This document shows positions 47,580 to 57,500 of a stretch of DNA of 64,000 nt, piece after piece. The stretch is taken from positions 3,410,001 to 3,474,000 of the forward strand of contig NZ_CP046172.1 in NCBI RefSeq assembly GCF_011801145.1, in the 5' to 3' direction. Both the position numbers and the translations under genes were made by a program. Position 1 is the first letter of the stretch, and every line of letters starts with the position of its first letter. The notes under the pieces were generated by a model. That model made no database searches and was not told the DNA's origin. It was given only the letters and a program-made list of their open reading frames with translations. This DNA is from Nocardia arthritidis (GTDB lineage: Bacteria; Actinomycetota; Actinomycetes; Mycobacteriales; Mycobacteriaceae).

Positions 47580-49060
47580 CGGAGCGGCGTAAGCGGCAGG
47601 TGGGTACTCGGTTCGGGGCTTGGCTGGCGCGGCCGCTCGCATCCTTCCATCTGGTCGTCACCATCGCGACCCTGCTCACCGTGCTCGGTCTGGTGATGGT
47701 GCTTTCGGCGTCCAGCGTCGAGGCGGTGCACGAGGGCGAATCGGCGTATTCGCTGTTCCTCCAGCAGGCCATGTTCGCGGCGATCGGGTGCGTACTCTTC
47801 TACCTGGCGTTGCGGGTGTCGCTGAAACGGTTGCGGCAGTGGTCTTTTCCGGTGTTCGCGATGTCGGTGCTCGCGCTGGTGCTGGTGCTGATCCCGGGCA
47901 TCGGCACCAAGGTGCAGGGTGCGCGGCGCTGGTTCGTGCTCGGCCCGATATCGGTGCAGCCGTCGGAGATCGTGAAGGTGGCGCTGGTGGTGTGGGGCGC
48001 GCATCTGCTCGCCTCGCGCCGGTCCGAGCAGGCGAGCCTGCGCGAGATCCTGGTGCCGCTGGTGCCCGCGGGTCTGCTGGTGTGTGTGCTCGTCATGTGG
48101 CAGCCCAATCTGTCCACCACCATCGCGCTCGGCATCGTGCTCTCGGCGCTGCTGTGGTTCGGCGGGCTGCCGGTGCGGTTGTTCGTGACCATCGCGGCCT
48201 CCGGCTTTATCGCCGCGGGCGTGCTCGCGCTCTCGGCCGGCTATCGATCCGACCGCATGCGCGCGTTCTTCAATCCGGGTGACGATCCGCAGGGCATCAA
48301 TTACCAAGCGCGCCAGGCGCTTTACTCACTGGCCGACGGCGGGATCCTCGGCCGCGGCCTCGGTCAGAGCCGGGCCAAGTGGAGCTATCTGCCCAACGCG
48401 CACAACGACTTCATCTTCGCCATCATCGGCGAGGAGCTCGGCTTTCTCGGCTGCGCTGTGGTGCTCGGACTGTTCGCGCTGTTCGTCTACACCGGTCTGC
48501 GGATCGCCAGCCGTTCGGTGGACCCGTTCCTGCGGTTGCTCACCGCCACCGCGACCACCTGGATCACCGGCCAGGCGCTGATCAATATCGGGTACGTGGT
48601 GAACCTGCTCCCGGTGACCGGCCTGCAGCTGCCGCTGGTATCGGCGGGCGGCTCCTCGCTTGCCATCACGCTGCTCATGTTCGGCATCATCGCCAATGCC
48701 GCCCGGCACGAACCGGAGGCGGTGGCCGCGCTGCACGCGGGCCAGGACGGCCGGGTCAGCCGATTGCTGAGATTGCCGAAACCCGAGGTATATTCCCCCG
48801 CCCGGGCCGATGCGGCCAGGGCCCGCTCGGCGGCGAAGGCCAAGGCAAACTCGAATGCCAAGGCCGCCAACGCCAGGGCGCGGGCGGCCGCGTCGCAGCG
48901 CGCGCGGCAGGCGGCGCTACCGTCGAGGAGAATCGAGCGTGGCCCGGAGCCGGGCCGCCGGGTTCCGGAGAGCCGGGGCACCAGTTCGGCCCGGGCGACC
49001 AGGGCCTGGGAGCCGAACTATCCGATGCCACATGCGAGAGAACGGGGTAGATCCAGGTGA
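47576..49060 (+). CDS. ftsW: Lipid II polymerase / divisome protein FtsW (SEDS)
   Basis: Polytopic SEDS glycosyltransferase of 494 residues that works with PbpB. SEDS features: [95 protein letters not shown] (seen in segments) and [18 protein letters not shown]. The last ~120 residues form a cytoplasmic Ala/Arg/Lys-rich tail. Its start overlaps murD and its stop overlaps murG. Confidence 0.96.
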   Translation: MTERRKRQVGTRFGAWLARPLASFHLVVTIATLLTVLGLVMVLSASSVEAVHEGESAYSLFLQQAMFAAIGCVLFYLALRVSLKRLRQWSFPVFAMSVLALVLVLIPGIGTKVQGARRWFVLGPISVQPSEIVKVALVVWGAHLLASRRSEQASLREILVPLVPAGLLVCVLVMWQPNLSTTIALGIVLSALLWFGGLPVRLFVTIAASGFIAAGVLALSAGYRSDRMRAFFNPGDDPQGINYQARQALYSLADGGILGRGLGQSRAKWSYLPNAHNDFIFAIIGEELGFLGCAVVLGLFALFVYTGLRIASRSVDPFLRLLTATATTWITGQALINIGYVVNLLPVTGLQLPLVSAGGSSLAITLLMFGIIANAARHEPEAVAALHAGQDGRVSRLLRLPKPEVYSPARADAARARSAAKAKANSNAKAANARARAAASQRARQAALPSRRIERGPEPGRRVPESRGTSSARATRAWEPNYPMPHARERGRSR

Positions 49061-50249
49061 GTGACCGCGGTACCGGAGCGCGAGAGCGCAGCGCCGCCGA
49101 GCCGACCCGGCCGACTCTGTCGGTGATCGTCGCGGGCGGTGGTACCGCGGGTCATATCGAACCCGCGCTCGCCGTCGCCGACGCGCTGCGCAAGCTGGAC
49201 CCCGCGATCCGGGTGACCGCGCTCGGCACCCAGCGGGGACTGGAGACCAAGATCATTCCGGAGCGCGGATATCCGCTGGAGCTGATTCCGCCGGTTCCGT
49301 TGCCCCGCAAGCCGACCGCCGACCTGCTGCGCCTGCCCGGCCGGGTGCGCGCGTCGGTGGCCCGCACCCGCGCGGTGCTCGACGCCGTACAGGCCGATGT
49401 GATCATCGGATTCGGCGGATACGTCGCACTGCCCGCGTACCTGGCCGCGGGCGCCGGTGTGCTTGGCCGCAGGCGCCGGGTGCCAGTGATCGTGCACGAG
49501 GCCAATGCCAAGGCGGGTATCGCCAACAAGATCGGCGCCAGGCGGGCCGCCAGAGTGCTTGCCGCGGTGCCGGATTCGGGATTGCCGCGGGCCGAGGTGA
49601 TCGGCATTCCGGTGCGCGAATCCATCACCTCGCTCGACCGCGCGGCCCTGCGCGCGGAGGCCCGCGCGCATTTCGGGCTGCCCGCCGACGGCCCGGTGCT
49701 GCTGGTCACCGGCGGTTCACAGGGTGCGCGCAGCCTCAACGAGGCGGTATCCGGTGCCGCGCCACAGCTTTTGGCCGCGGGCATCTCGGTGCTGCACGCG
49801 CACGGGCCGAAGAACAGTTTGACTGTCCCCGGCGGGCAGGAGCGAAGCGACCCGGGAATCGGCACAGCGGGGATGGGCCCGCGCGCTACGTCGCCGTGCC
49901 GTATCTTTCCCGGATGGATCTGGCCCTGGCCGCCGCCGACGCGACCGTGTGCCGTTCCGGCGCGATGACCGTCGCCGAGGTGTCGGCGGTCGGGCTGCCC
50001 GCGTTCTATGTGCCGCTGCCGCACGGTAACGGCGAGCAGGAGTTCAATGCCGCACCCGTCGTCCGCAAGGGTGGTGGCAGAATTGTCCCCGATTCGGAGC
50101 TGACCCCGAAATACGTGATCGACGAGGTGATCCCGCTGCTCATGGACTCAGCACGGCTGATCGAGATGGGTCGCGCCGCGGCAGGCGCAGGCCACCGCGA
50201 CGCCGCCGACGCGGTCGCGCGCATCGCCGTGGAGGTCGCGGGCCGGTGA
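49057..50249 (+). pseudogene. murG: Lipid II synthase MurG, reading frame interrupted
   Basis: MurG adds GlcNAc to lipid I. From GTG 49057 the first ~250 residues are normal: [69 protein letters not shown] and VLHAHGPKN. Then the frame runs into unrelated sequence and stops at 49968. The rest of MurG ([49 protein letters not shown]) continues in a different frame to 50249, overlapping murC as GTGA. The shift maps to 49816-49886. murG is essential, so either this is a sequencing artefact, frameshifting restores it, or another copy exists. Confidence 0.8.
49827..49873 (+). repeat. Insertion-like segment that shifts the murG frame
   Basis: Between HAHGPKN and YVAVPY there are 71 bases, where M. 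tuberculosis MurG needs about 39. The surplus, roughly 30-35 bases and not a multiple of three, lies in a segment bounded by CCCCG and CGGGG containing GGAGCGAAGCGACC. It looks like a small dispersed repeat rather than MurG coding sequence. Exact ends cannot be set by eye. Confidence 0.5.
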
Positions 50250-51805
50250 GTGCTGGGTTCGACAACGCCGGACCGGACAGCGACGGCGCCGCGCGCGACA
50301 AACGTTCCGAGCTGCCGCCCGCGCTGCGGCGGGTGCATATGGTCGGCATCGGCGGTGCAGGAATGTCCGGTATCGCGCGGATTCTGCTGTCCCGCGGCGG
50401 CGCGGTCTCCGGTTCGGACGCCAAGGAGAGCCGCGGTGTGCTCGCGTTGCGGGCCCGCGGCGCCCAGGTCCGCATCGGTCACGACGCCAGCGCGCTCGAT
50501 CTGCTGCCCGGCGGCCCGACCGCGGTGGTGACCACCTACGCCGCCATCCCGAAGACGAATCCCGAACTGGTGGAGGCGAATCGGCGCGATATCCCGGTGC
50601 TGCTGCGCCCGGCGGTGCTGGCCTCGCTGATGCAGGGACACCGCACCCTGCTGGTGTCGGGTACGCACGGCAAGACCTCGACCACCTCGATGCTGATCGT
50701 CGCGCTGCAGCACTGCGGCTCCGATCCGTCGTTCGCGGTGGGCGGCGAGTTGAACGAGGCGGGCACCAACGCCCACCACGGCACCGGCGACATCTTCGTG
50801 GCCGAGGCCGATGAGAGCGACGGTTCGCTGCTGCAGTACGACCCGGATGTCGCGGTGGTCACCAATATCGAATCCGACCATCTGGACTTCTTCGGATCCG
50901 CCGAGGCGTACACCCAGGTATTCGACGATTTCGCGGACCGGCTCGGTCCGGGCGGGCTGCTGGTGGTCTGCCTCGACGACCCGGGTTCGCGCGCGCTGGC
51001 CGAACGCGTCGGCCCGCGCCTGGCCGCGAAGGGCGTGCGGGTGCTCGGCTACGGCTCCGGCGAACTCGCCGACGCGCCGGTTCCGGTCGGCGTCCGGCTG
51101 CACAGCTGGGAGCCGAGGGATGTCGGCGGCGTCGCGCAGTTCCAGCTGAGCGACGAGCCGGGCCCGCGGTCGCTGCGGCTGTCGGTGCCCGGCAGGCATA
51201 TGGCGCTGAACGCGCTCGCCGCGCTGCTCGCGGCCCGTGCGTCGGGCGCGGATGTCGACGAGATCGTGCAGGGGCTGGAGGGTTTCGGCGGTGTGCACCG
51301 GCGCTTCCAGTTCACCGGGCGGGAGAACGGCGTGCGCGTCTTCGACGATTACGCCCACCACCCCACCGAGGTGCGCGCGGTGCTCAGCGCCGCGGCGGAG
51401 CTGGTCCAGCAGGAGGCGCGCGACGGCGCACGGTCCAGGCAGGGCCGGGTCATCGTCGTCTTCCAGCCGCACCTCTACAGCCGCACCGCCACCTTCGCCG
51501 CGGACTTCGGCGCGGCGCTGAGCCTGGCCGACGAGGTGGTCGTGCTCGACGTCTACGGCGCGCGGGAGGAGCCGCTGCCAGGAGTGAACGGCGCGCTGGT
51601 GGCCCAGGCCGTCACCAAACCCGTTCACTACCAACCGGATATGTCGCGGGTGGGCCGTCAGGTCGCCGCGCTCGCGCTGCCCGGCGATGTGGTGATCACC
51701 ATGGGCGCCGGCGATGTGACCATGCTCGGCAGCCAGATCCTCGACGGGCTCAGGGCGCGTCCGCGCGGCGCGAATTCCGGGCCCGGAGGAGGTGGCGGAG
51801 CGTGA
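50246..51805 (+). CDS. murC: UDP-MurNAc:L-alanine ligase MurC
   Basis: Adds L-Ala to UDP-MurNAc, 519 residues. [18 protein letters not shown], the ATP loop [56 protein letters not shown] (seen in segments), [10 protein letters not shown] and [11 protein letters not shown] are intact. The extreme C-terminus is Gly-rich. GTG 50246 overlaps the murG stop. It ends at the edge of the 78-bp repeat. Confidence 0.97.
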   Translation: MSAGFDNAGPDSDGAARDKRSELPPALRRVHMVGIGGAGMSGIARILLSRGGAVSGSDAKESRGVLALRARGAQVRIGHDASALDLLPGGPTAVVTTYAAIPKTNPELVEANRRDIPVLLRPAVLASLMQGHRTLLVSGTHGKTSTTSMLIVALQHCGSDPSFAVGGELNEAGTNAHHGTGDIFVAEADESDGSLLQYDPDVAVVTNIESDHLDFFGSAEAYTQVFDDFADRLGPGGLLVVCLDDPGSRALAERVGPRLAAKGVRVLGYGSGELADAPVPVGVRLHSWEPRDVGGVAQFQLSDEPGPRSLRLSVPGRHMALNALAALLAARASGADVDEIVQGLEGFGGVHRRFQFTGRENGVRVFDDYAHHPTEVRAVLSAAAELVQQEARDGARSRQGRVIVVFQPHLYSRTATFAADFGAALSLADEVVVLDVYGAREEPLPGVNGALVAQAVTKPVHYQPDMSRVGRQVAALALPGDVVITMGAGDVTMLGSQILDGLRARPRGANSGPGGGGGA

Positions 51806-51807
51806 GC

Positions 51808-51974
51808 GCCGCCGATTCAGCACCGCGGCGCGAGCGTCAGGACCGGAGGCGGCAGCGGAGCGTGACCACGCAGGGACAAGCGAGTGCCGCCGATTCAGCA
51901 CTGCGGCGCGAGCGTCAGGACCGGAGGCGGCAGCGGAGCGTGACCACGCAGGGACAAGCGAGCGCCGCCGATTC
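51808..51974 (+). repeat. 78-bp tandem repeat at the murC-ftsQ junction
   Basis: GCCGCCGATTC starts at 51808, 51886 and 51964, exactly 78 bp apart. Two full copies are nearly identical (one C/T difference near the start of the unit, others at the junctions) and a third is truncated. A frame from GTG 51802, overlapping the murC stop, reads [20 protein letters not shown] twice and stops at 51993, eight bases before the ftsQ ATG. Confidence 0.88.
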
Positions 51975-52000
51975 GACACAGTACGGGCGGTGAGCACGCG

Positions 52001-52714
52001 ATGGCGCCCGCGTTCACCCGCCGCATCCGCCCGCCCGGCGGGTTGAGCCCGAGGGCGGTGCGGCGCGTCCGGCTGTGGGGTGCGATCGCGGTGGTCGTGT
52101 TGATCGCGCTCGCGGCGATCGCCTGGTTCACCCCGGTGCTGTCGGTGCGCACGGTCGAGATCGACGGCGCGGTAGCGGTTTCCGAGGATCAGGTGCGCGA
52201 GCTGCTCGAAATTCCCGAGGGCCGTTCGATGTTGCGGATCGATACCGAGGCGATGGCCCGGCGGGTCGCCGCGCTGCCCAAGGTGCGGTCGGTGCGGGTG
52301 CGGCGGGAGTTCCCGTCGACGGTGAAGGTGACGGTGGTCGAACGCGTTCCGGTGCTGTACTTCGACAGCCCGCAGGGCGCCCACCTGGTGGACGCGCAGA
52401 GCGTGGAGTACTCGATCGAGGCGCCGCCGATCGGCGTGCCCAAGCTGATCACCCCCCATCCCGGCGCGAGCGATCCGGTGACCGATGCGGCGGTCGCGGT
52501 GCTCGCGATACTGCCGCCCTCGCTCGGCATCCAGGTGAGCGAGGTTGTGGCACGGTCGATTTCGGATATCTCGCTGAACCTGAAGGACGGTCGCACGGTG
52601 GTGTGGGGCGGTGCGAACGACGGACAGCGCAAGGCGGCGGTGGTGGTTCCCCTGTTGACGCGCGAAGGAACCGTATTCGACGTTTCGAGTCCGAATCTGG
52701 TCACGGTAAAGTGA
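52001..52714 (+). CDS. ftsQ: Cell division protein FtsQ
   Basis: Bitopic divisome protein of 237 residues. Basic N-terminus, membrane helix at about 27-44 (LWGAIAVVVLIALAAIAWF), POTRA domain (VRTVEIDGAVAVSEDQVRELLEIPEGRSMLRID seen in segments) and the beta domain (VKVTVVERVPVLYFD, ending SSPNLVTVK). ATG 52001 is the first start in frame; a TGA at 51941 closes the frame upstream. The cytoplasmic part is only ~26 residues, far shorter than in M. tuberculosis FtsQ, and the 78-bp repeat lies where the rest would be. Confidence 0.92.
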   Translation: MAPAFTRRIRPPGGLSPRAVRRVRLWGAIAVVVLIALAAIAWFTPVLSVRTVEIDGAVAVSEDQVRELLEIPEGRSMLRIDTEAMARRVAALPKVRSVRVRREFPSTVKVTVVERVPVLYFDSPQGAHLVDAQSVEYSIEAPPIGVPKLITPHPGASDPVTDAAVAVLAILPPSLGIQVSEVVARSISDISLNLKDGRTVVWGGANDGQRKAAVVVPLLTREGTVFDVSSPNLVTVK

Positions 52715-53044
52715 TCGATACTCATTGTGCCCAGGGAATTTTCGGCGGATCGCCGCCGCGGAAACGCCGGGCCAGGGGGGCAACCGTCCTACGATACGGT
52801 GTGTTGCGCGGCGAGACGAGAGGGATCACACAAGATTCTGTCACTCGTTTCGGCGCGCCTGCACGCGGATCGCGGCGGCTGCGAATAGCGTTCCGCACCA
52901 GTCGGATACTTGACATAACACTAACCCTATGGTTGAGGTTTAGGGTTTGCCCGGGAGGCGGATCGCTGCGATGAAGCCGTCCCGAGCAGACGATGTCTCG
53001 AATCCGCAAACGACAGGCTTTAGATCGAAGGAAGGCGAGAGCCC
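52715..53044 (+). promoter_or_regulatory. ftsQ-ftsZ intergenic region with promoter-like elements
   Basis: This 330-bp gap has no gene. TTGACA (52910-52915) is a perfect -35 hexamer, though no matching -10 sits at the usual distance. AACCCTA (52923-52929) and TAGGGTT (52941-52947) form a 7-bp dyad just downstream. TACGAT (52790-52795) is another possible -10. An independent ftsZ promoter here is expected. Confidence 0.55.
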
Positions 53045-54274
53045 ATGACGCCCCCGCACAACTACCTTGCAGTGATCAAGGTCGTCGGTATCGGCGGCGG
53101 CGGCGTGAACGCCGTCAACCGGATGATCGAACAGGGACTCAAGGGAGTCGAGTTCATCGCCGTCAACACCGACGCGCAGGCGCTGCTGATGAGCGATGCC
53201 GACGTCAAACTCGACGTCGGCCGTGAGCTCACCCGCGGTCTCGGCGCCGGTGCCGATCCCGAGGTCGGCCGCAAGGCCGCCGAAGACCACAAGGACGAGA
53301 TCGAGGAGGTGCTCAAGGGCGCCGACATGGTCTTCGTCACCGCCGGTGAGGGCGGCGGTACCGGCACCGGCGGCGCGCCGGTGGTGGCCAGCATCGCCCG
53401 CAAGCTCGGCGCGCTCACCATCGGCGTTGTCACCCGGCCGTTCTCGTTCGAGGGCAAGCGCAGAGGCAACCAGGCCGAGGTTGGGATAAACCTGCTGCGC
53501 GAATCCTGCGACACCCTCATCGTCATCCCGAACGACCGGCTGCTGCAGCTCGGCGACGCCGCGGTGAGCCTGATGGACGCGTTCCGCTCCGCGGACGAGG
53601 TGCTGCTCAACGGTGTCCAGGGCATCACCGACCTGATCACCACCCCCGGCCTGATCAACGTCGACTTCGCCGACGTCAAGAGCGTGATGTCCGGTGCGGG
53701 CAGCGCGCTGATGGGCATCGGCTCGGCGCGCGGTGAGGGCCGCTCGGTGAAAGCGGCGGAGGCGGCGATCAATTCGCCGCTGCTCGAGGCGTCGATGGAT
53801 GGCGCGCACGGCGTGCTGCTCTCGATCGCGGGCGGTTCGGATCTCGGCCTGTTCGAGATCAACGAGGCCGCCTCGCTGGTGCAGGAGGCCGCGCATATCG
53901 AGGCCAACATCATCTTCGGCACCGTGATCGACGATTCGCTCGGCGACGAGGTGCGGGTCACCGTCATCGCCGCGGGTTTCGACGGCGGCGGCCCGGCCCG
54001 GCGCACCTTCGACACCACCACCCGCAGCCACATCGGCTCCGGCCGGGCGGGCGAGATCTCCGCGGGCCGGTCCAGCGAGGTAGCCGCGCGCACCGAAACC
54101 GGTACGAGCACCACGTCCGGCACCACTCGCGGCATCCCGAGCTACCGGGAGTCCGAGCGGGCCCGCCTCGCCGAGCCGACGGTCTCCGGCAACAGCCGCT
54201 CGCATATCGAACCCCCCGACGCCGGCGACGATGACGACGATGTCGACGTCCCGTCGTTCATGCGCCGCGGTTAG
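53045..54274 (+). CDS. ftsZ: Cell division GTPase FtsZ
   Basis: Tubulin-like GTPase forming the Z ring, 409 residues. [23 protein letters not shown], the G-box GGGTGTG at 103-109, the T7 loop region ([11 protein letters not shown]) and a C-terminal acidic [15 protein letters not shown]. The last motif is the conserved peptide that binds SepF and FtsW in actinobacteria. The linker (~320-390) is Ser/Thr/Gly-rich. ATG 53045. Confidence 0.98.
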   Translation: MTPPHNYLAVIKVVGIGGGGVNAVNRMIEQGLKGVEFIAVNTDAQALLMSDADVKLDVGRELTRGLGAGADPEVGRKAAEDHKDEIEEVLKGADMVFVTAGEGGGTGTGGAPVVASIARKLGALTIGVVTRPFSFEGKRRGNQAEVGINLLRESCDTLIVIPNDRLLQLGDAAVSLMDAFRSADEVLLNGVQGITDLITTPGLINVDFADVKSVMSGAGSALMGIGSARGEGRSVKAAEAAINSPLLEASMDGAHGVLLSIAGGSDLGLFEINEAASLVQEAAHIEANIIFGTVIDDSLGDEVRVTVIAAGFDGGGPARRTFDTTTRSHIGSGRAGEISAGRSSEVAARTETGTSTTSGTTRGIPSYRESERARLAEPTVSGNSRSHIEPPDAGDDDDDVDVPSFMRRG

Positions 54275-54276
54275 GT

Positions 54277-54586
54277 CGATAGCTAGCTATCGGCGCCGGC
54301 CCTTCGGTGCTGTGGGATCCAAAAGGTGTGGTGCATCCCGGCTTTCACCGGGGGTGAGGGGCAGTTGTGGAGCGCGGAGCGGGGAGTCCGAGCTCCACAG
54401 GGTGACGGTGATCTCCACAGGGTGACAGGTGATTTCGTAAGCACATGGGTAACTCGCCGGGTACGCCCATAACCGGGCCAGACAGACTACCGTCGGCCCG
54501 GTGACCAAGTCCGGCGGCTCTCACGACCGGCGAGAAGTCGCGGAGGGGCGGGGGAGTGGAGAGGCGGGGGAGCGGGGAGCCGGGGG
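54277..54586 (+). repeat. ftsZ-pgeF intergenic repeats: palindrome, direct repeats and G-rich tract
   Basis: The gap 54275-54607 has no gene but several repeats. CGATAGCTAGCTATCG (54277-54292) is a perfect 16-bp palindrome two bases after the ftsZ stop. CTCCACAGGGTGAC occurs at 54393-54406 and 54413-54426, and the first copy pairs with TGTGGAG at 54366-54372. Five runs of four or five G lie at 54545-54586 and could form a G-quadruplex on the sense strand. TATTAC (54592-54597) is a candidate -10 for pgeF. Confidence 0.7.
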
Positions 54587-54607
54587 AGTCCTATTACTCT
54601 CGGTCGC

Positions 54608-55342
54608 ATGACATCTGCGCCGACTCTCACCGTTCGACGGGTGACGACAACGCGGGCTGGCGGCTTCTCCGCCCCGCCCTACGACTCGTTCAATCTCGGA
54701 GACCACGTCGGGGACGACCCGGCCACGGTGCGGCGCAACCGGACCCGGCTGGCAGAGGGGATCGGCCTCGCGCCGGAGCGACTGGTCTGGATGGAACAGA
54801 TCCACGGCCGCAATGTCGAAATCGTCGACGGGCCGCGCCAGGAACCCGTCCCGGCCACCGACGCGCTGGTGACCACGGTTCCCGGTCTCGCGCTCGTGGT
54901 GCTCACCGCCGACTGTGTGCCGATCCTGCTGTCCGATGACGAGGCGGGCGTGATCGCGGCCGTGCACGCGGGCCGTATCGGCGCCCGGATCGGCATCGTG
55001 CCAAGGGTTCTCGACGCGATGCTGTCCGTGGGAGCCAGGATGGACCGCATCGGCGCCTTCCTCGGCCCCGCGGCCTCCGGCCGCCAGTACGAGGTGCCCG
55101 CCGATATGCGCGACGACGTGGAGGCCCATCTGCCGGGCAGCGCGACGACGACGGTGCGCGGCACCCCGGCCCTCGATCTGCGTGCGGGCATCCGCAGGCA
55201 GCTCACCGAGGCCGGTGTCGGCGCGGTCGCCATCGACCCGCGCTGCACCATCGAGGATCGCACGCTGTTCAGCCACCGCAGGGGTGCGCCGACCGGGCGG
55301 CTCGGCGGGGTGATCTGGATGCAGACGGGGGAGCGAGCATGA
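54608..55342 (+). CDS. pgeF: Peptidoglycan editing factor PgeF / polyphenol oxidase family (YfiH)
   Basis: A 244-residue cupro/zinc laccase-domain protein. Conserved: PYDSFNLGDHVGDDPATVRRNR, WMEQIHGRNVEIVD, LTADCVPILLSDDEAGVIAAVHAGRIGA (seen in segments, with the Cys and His ligands), FLGPAASGRQYEVP and DPRCTIEDRTLFSHRR. The family removes wrongly added Ser from peptidoglycan precursors in E. coli. In many homologues HAGWRG is found; here it is HAGRIG. ATGA overlap with the next gene. Confidence 0.92.
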   Translation: MTSAPTLTVRRVTTTRAGGFSAPPYDSFNLGDHVGDDPATVRRNRTRLAEGIGLAPERLVWMEQIHGRNVEIVDGPRQEPVPATDALVTTVPGLALVVLTADCVPILLSDDEAGVIAAVHAGRIGARIGIVPRVLDAMLSVGARMDRIGAFLGPAASGRQYEVPADMRDDVEAHLPGSATTTVRGTPALDLRAGIRRQLTEAGVGAVAIDPRCTIEDRTLFSHRRGAPTGRLGGVIWMQTGERA

Positions 55343-56082
55343 ATTCGGTTGCGCCACAGGCCGTCGACCGCCGTACGGCCGAGCTGTCGGCCAATCTGGA
55401 CGCATTGCTGGCCCGGATCGATGCGGCGTGCGCCGCGGCGGGCCGCGATCCGGGTTCGGTCCGCCTGCTGCCGGTGACGAAGTTCTTCCCGGCCTCCGAC
55501 GTGGAGATCCTGTACCGCATCGGCCGCCGCGAATTCGGCGAATCCAGGGAGCAGGAGGCCACCGGGAAGGTCGTGGAGCTCGCCGGGCTGCGGGATATCC
55601 AGTGGCACATGATCGGTCGGTTGCAACGCAACAAGGCCCGCCATGTGGCCCGCTGGGCACACACCGTGCATTCGGTCGACAGCGAACGTCTGGCAACGGC
55701 TCTTGACGCCGCGGCGACGGCCGCGCTCGACGCCGGGGAACGGACCGAACCGGTTCGTATTCTGCTTCAGGTAAGCCTCGACAACGATCCGGATCGGGGT
55801 GGGGTAAGCCCCGAAAACATTGGGCCGCTTGCCGATCGGGTGGCCGCCGCCCCCGGGCTGCGATTGGCGGGACTGATGGCCATTCCCCCGCTGGGGGCTG
55901 AGTCTGATAGTTCATTTGCGCGACTTGCGACTTTGCACACGCTGCTGCTCGCCGATCATCCTGATGCGAAGGAACTTTCCGCAGGAATGTCCGGAGATCT
56001 GGAATCCGCGATCGAACACGGCTCGACGGTTGTGCGTGTCGGTACCGCCTTGATGGGCGCGCGACCGATAACCTCGGCGTAG
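55339..56082 (+). CDS. YggS-family pyridoxal phosphate homeostasis protein
   Basis: A 247-residue PLP-binding TIM-barrel protein involved in PLP homeostasis. The PLP lysine is in LLPVTKFFPASDVE; REFGESREQEATGKV, WHMIGRLQRNKARHV, LLQVSLDNDPDRGG, RLAGLMAIPPLGAE and LSAGMSGDLESAIEHGSTVVRVGTALMGAR (seen in segments) follow. It is always found between pgeF and sepF in actinobacterial dcw clusters. ATG overlaps the pgeF stop. Confidence 0.95.
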   Translation: MNSVAPQAVDRRTAELSANLDALLARIDAACAAAGRDPGSVRLLPVTKFFPASDVEILYRIGRREFGESREQEATGKVVELAGLRDIQWHMIGRLQRNKARHVARWAHTVHSVDSERLATALDAAATAALDAGERTEPVRILLQVSLDNDPDRGGVSPENIGPLADRVAAAPGLRLAGLMAIPPLGAESDSSFARLATLHTLLLADHPDAKELSAGMSGDLESAIEHGSTVVRVGTALMGARPITSA

Positions 56083-56232
56083 CAAAGAAACCTCATCAGT
56101 CACATTCGACACATATGCTTGGAACTGACGAGGGCTGCGCAAGACTTCAACACCCGGCCGCCACCGGGGCCGAAGGAAGGTCGACCAAATGAACGAGCGA
56201 GGCGTAAGGGAAGCCACCTGCGAGGTGGGAGC

Positions 56233-57039
56233 ATGAGCACGCTGCACAAGTTCAAGGCGTACTTCGGCATGGTTCCGCTCGAGGATTACGAGGACGATTA
56301 CGTCGCCGAACACGACGCGCGGGCCGGGGAGTCCCGTGCTGCCCGCGGCGCGGACGATCGCGGCGCGCGCAGGTCGCGTCGTGACTATTCGGAGCGCGGT
56401 GGTTACGGCGACCGTTACGCGGATGACCGGTACGGTTCGGATCGCTTCGAGGACGAAACCGATTACCCGGAGCCCGCTTACAAATCGCCGTATCAGGCCG
56501 GATATCCGGTATCCCGGCGCGAGGACTACGACGAACCCTATGGCGACGATCGGTACGAATCGTCGCGGCGTCCCACCCGCATCGAATCGGCGCCCTCGTC
56601 GGGCCGGTTCCGCGCGGGCGGTGGCGCGCCGGTGTTGCGGGGGGCCACCCGGGGTGCGCTCGCCGTCGATCCCGAGGCCGAGGAGCGGCGGCTGGAGGAG
56701 CGCATGCGCCCCGAGCCCGCACCCGCCCGCAGGCCGGGGATCTTCGAGGACGGAGGTCCCTTGTCCAAGATCACGACGCTGCGCCCGCGGGATTACAGCG
56801 AGGCCCGCATCATCGGCGAGCGGTTCCGCGAGGGCAACCCGGTGATCATGGATCTGGTCGATCTGAGCAATGCCGACGCAAAGCGGTTGGTGGACTTCGC
56901 CGCTGGGCTCGCCTTCGCGCTGCGCGGTTCGTTCGACAAGGTGGCGACCAAAGTGTTCCTGCTCTCACCGGCCGATGTCGACGTATCGGCGGAGGAACGC
57001 CGACGCATCGCCGAAACCGGGTTCTACAACCAGAAATAA
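56233..57039 (+). CDS. sepF: Cell division protein SepF
   Basis: Z-ring membrane anchor of 268 residues. The N-terminal amphipathic helix is [21 protein letters not shown]. Residues 25-140 are a disordered Arg/Asp/Tyr-rich linker. The C-terminal SepF domain ([45 protein letters not shown] seen in segments, ending [18 protein letters not shown]) binds the FtsZ tail. ATG 56233 behind GGTGGGAG is preferred to the in-frame upstream extension. Confidence 0.95.
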   Translation: MSTLHKFKAYFGMVPLEDYEDDYVAEHDARAGESRAARGADDRGARRSRRDYSERGGYGDRYADDRYGSDRFEDETDYPEPAYKSPYQAGYPVSRREDYDEPYGDDRYESSRRPTRIESAPSSGRFRAGGGAPVLRGATRGALAVDPEAEERRLEERMRPEPAPARRPGIFEDGGPLSKITTLRPRDYSEARIIGERFREGNPVIMDLVDLSNADAKRLVDFAAGLAFALRGSFDKVATKVFLLSPADVDVSAEERRRIAETGFYNQK

Positions 57040-57128
57040 GCTCGTGATCTGGGGGGAGATTCGGACCGGACGCCCGTTCAGCGGCGCGGTCATTTTGCGC
57101 GGCGCGGATTTTCGGGCAGAGTGAACTC

Positions 57129-57431
57129 GTGGCCTTGTTCGCGGTGCTGTACTTCGTACTGTTCATCTTCTGGCTGTTGCTGATCAGCCGGGTGATCGTC
57201 GAGTTCATCCGTAACTTCGCCCGCGACTGGCGTCCTACCGGCGTCGTGGTCGTGATCCTAGAGGTGATCTTCACGATCACCGATCCTCCGGTGAAACTGC
57301 TGAGGCGGTTGATACCCCCGGTGTCACTGGGAGGAATTCGCCTGGATCTGTCGATTATGGTCCTGCTTTTCATCGTCTTCATCCTGATGTCGATCGTGGG
57401 CAGGCTCGGGCAACCAGTAGCCCCGGTGTGA
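57129..57431 (+). CDS. YggT-family membrane protein (Rv2146c-like)
   Basis: A 100-residue protein with two hydrophobic hairpins (MALFAVLYFVLFIFWLLLIS and LSIMVLLFIVFILMSIVG) around the conserved FIRNFARDWRPTG and FTITDPPVKLLRRLIPPVSLGGIRLD. The family is membrane-bound and conserved between sepF and divIVA. GTG start. Function is unknown. Confidence 0.93.
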   Translation: MALFAVLYFVLFIFWLLLISRVIVEFIRNFARDWRPTGVVVVILEVIFTITDPPVKLLRRLIPPVSLGGIRLDLSIMVLLFIVFILMSIVGRLGQPVAPV

Positions 57432-57455
57432 CAGAATGGGCCGAGAAGATTGCTC

Positions 57456-57473
57456 GCTAGATCTGCTAGATCT
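57456..57473 (+). repeat. 9-bp tandem repeat upstream of wag31
   Basis: GCTAGATCT occurs twice head to tail, 27 bp before the wag31 ATG. CAGAAT (57432-57437), 18 bp before it, is a candidate -10, which would put the repeat in the untranslated leader. Confidence 0.5.
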
Positions 57474-57500
57474 CCAAAAGACGCGTGAAGGGATCCTTCG

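Noticed and set aside
51792..52046. 84-codon frame through the 78-bp repeat as a separate gene
   Set aside because: It starts inside murC and reads into ftsQ out of frame; the repeat keeps any frame open because 78 is a multiple of three.
50006..52783. 925-codon minus-strand open frame across murG, murC and ftsQ
   Set aside because: Antisense to well-conserved genes; low-complexity His/Arg/Gln-rich translation without domains.
54291..54330. Terminator immediately after ftsZ
   Set aside because: The palindrome at 54277 has no loop of its own and no T-tract; hairpins further on are weak, so termination here is not supported.
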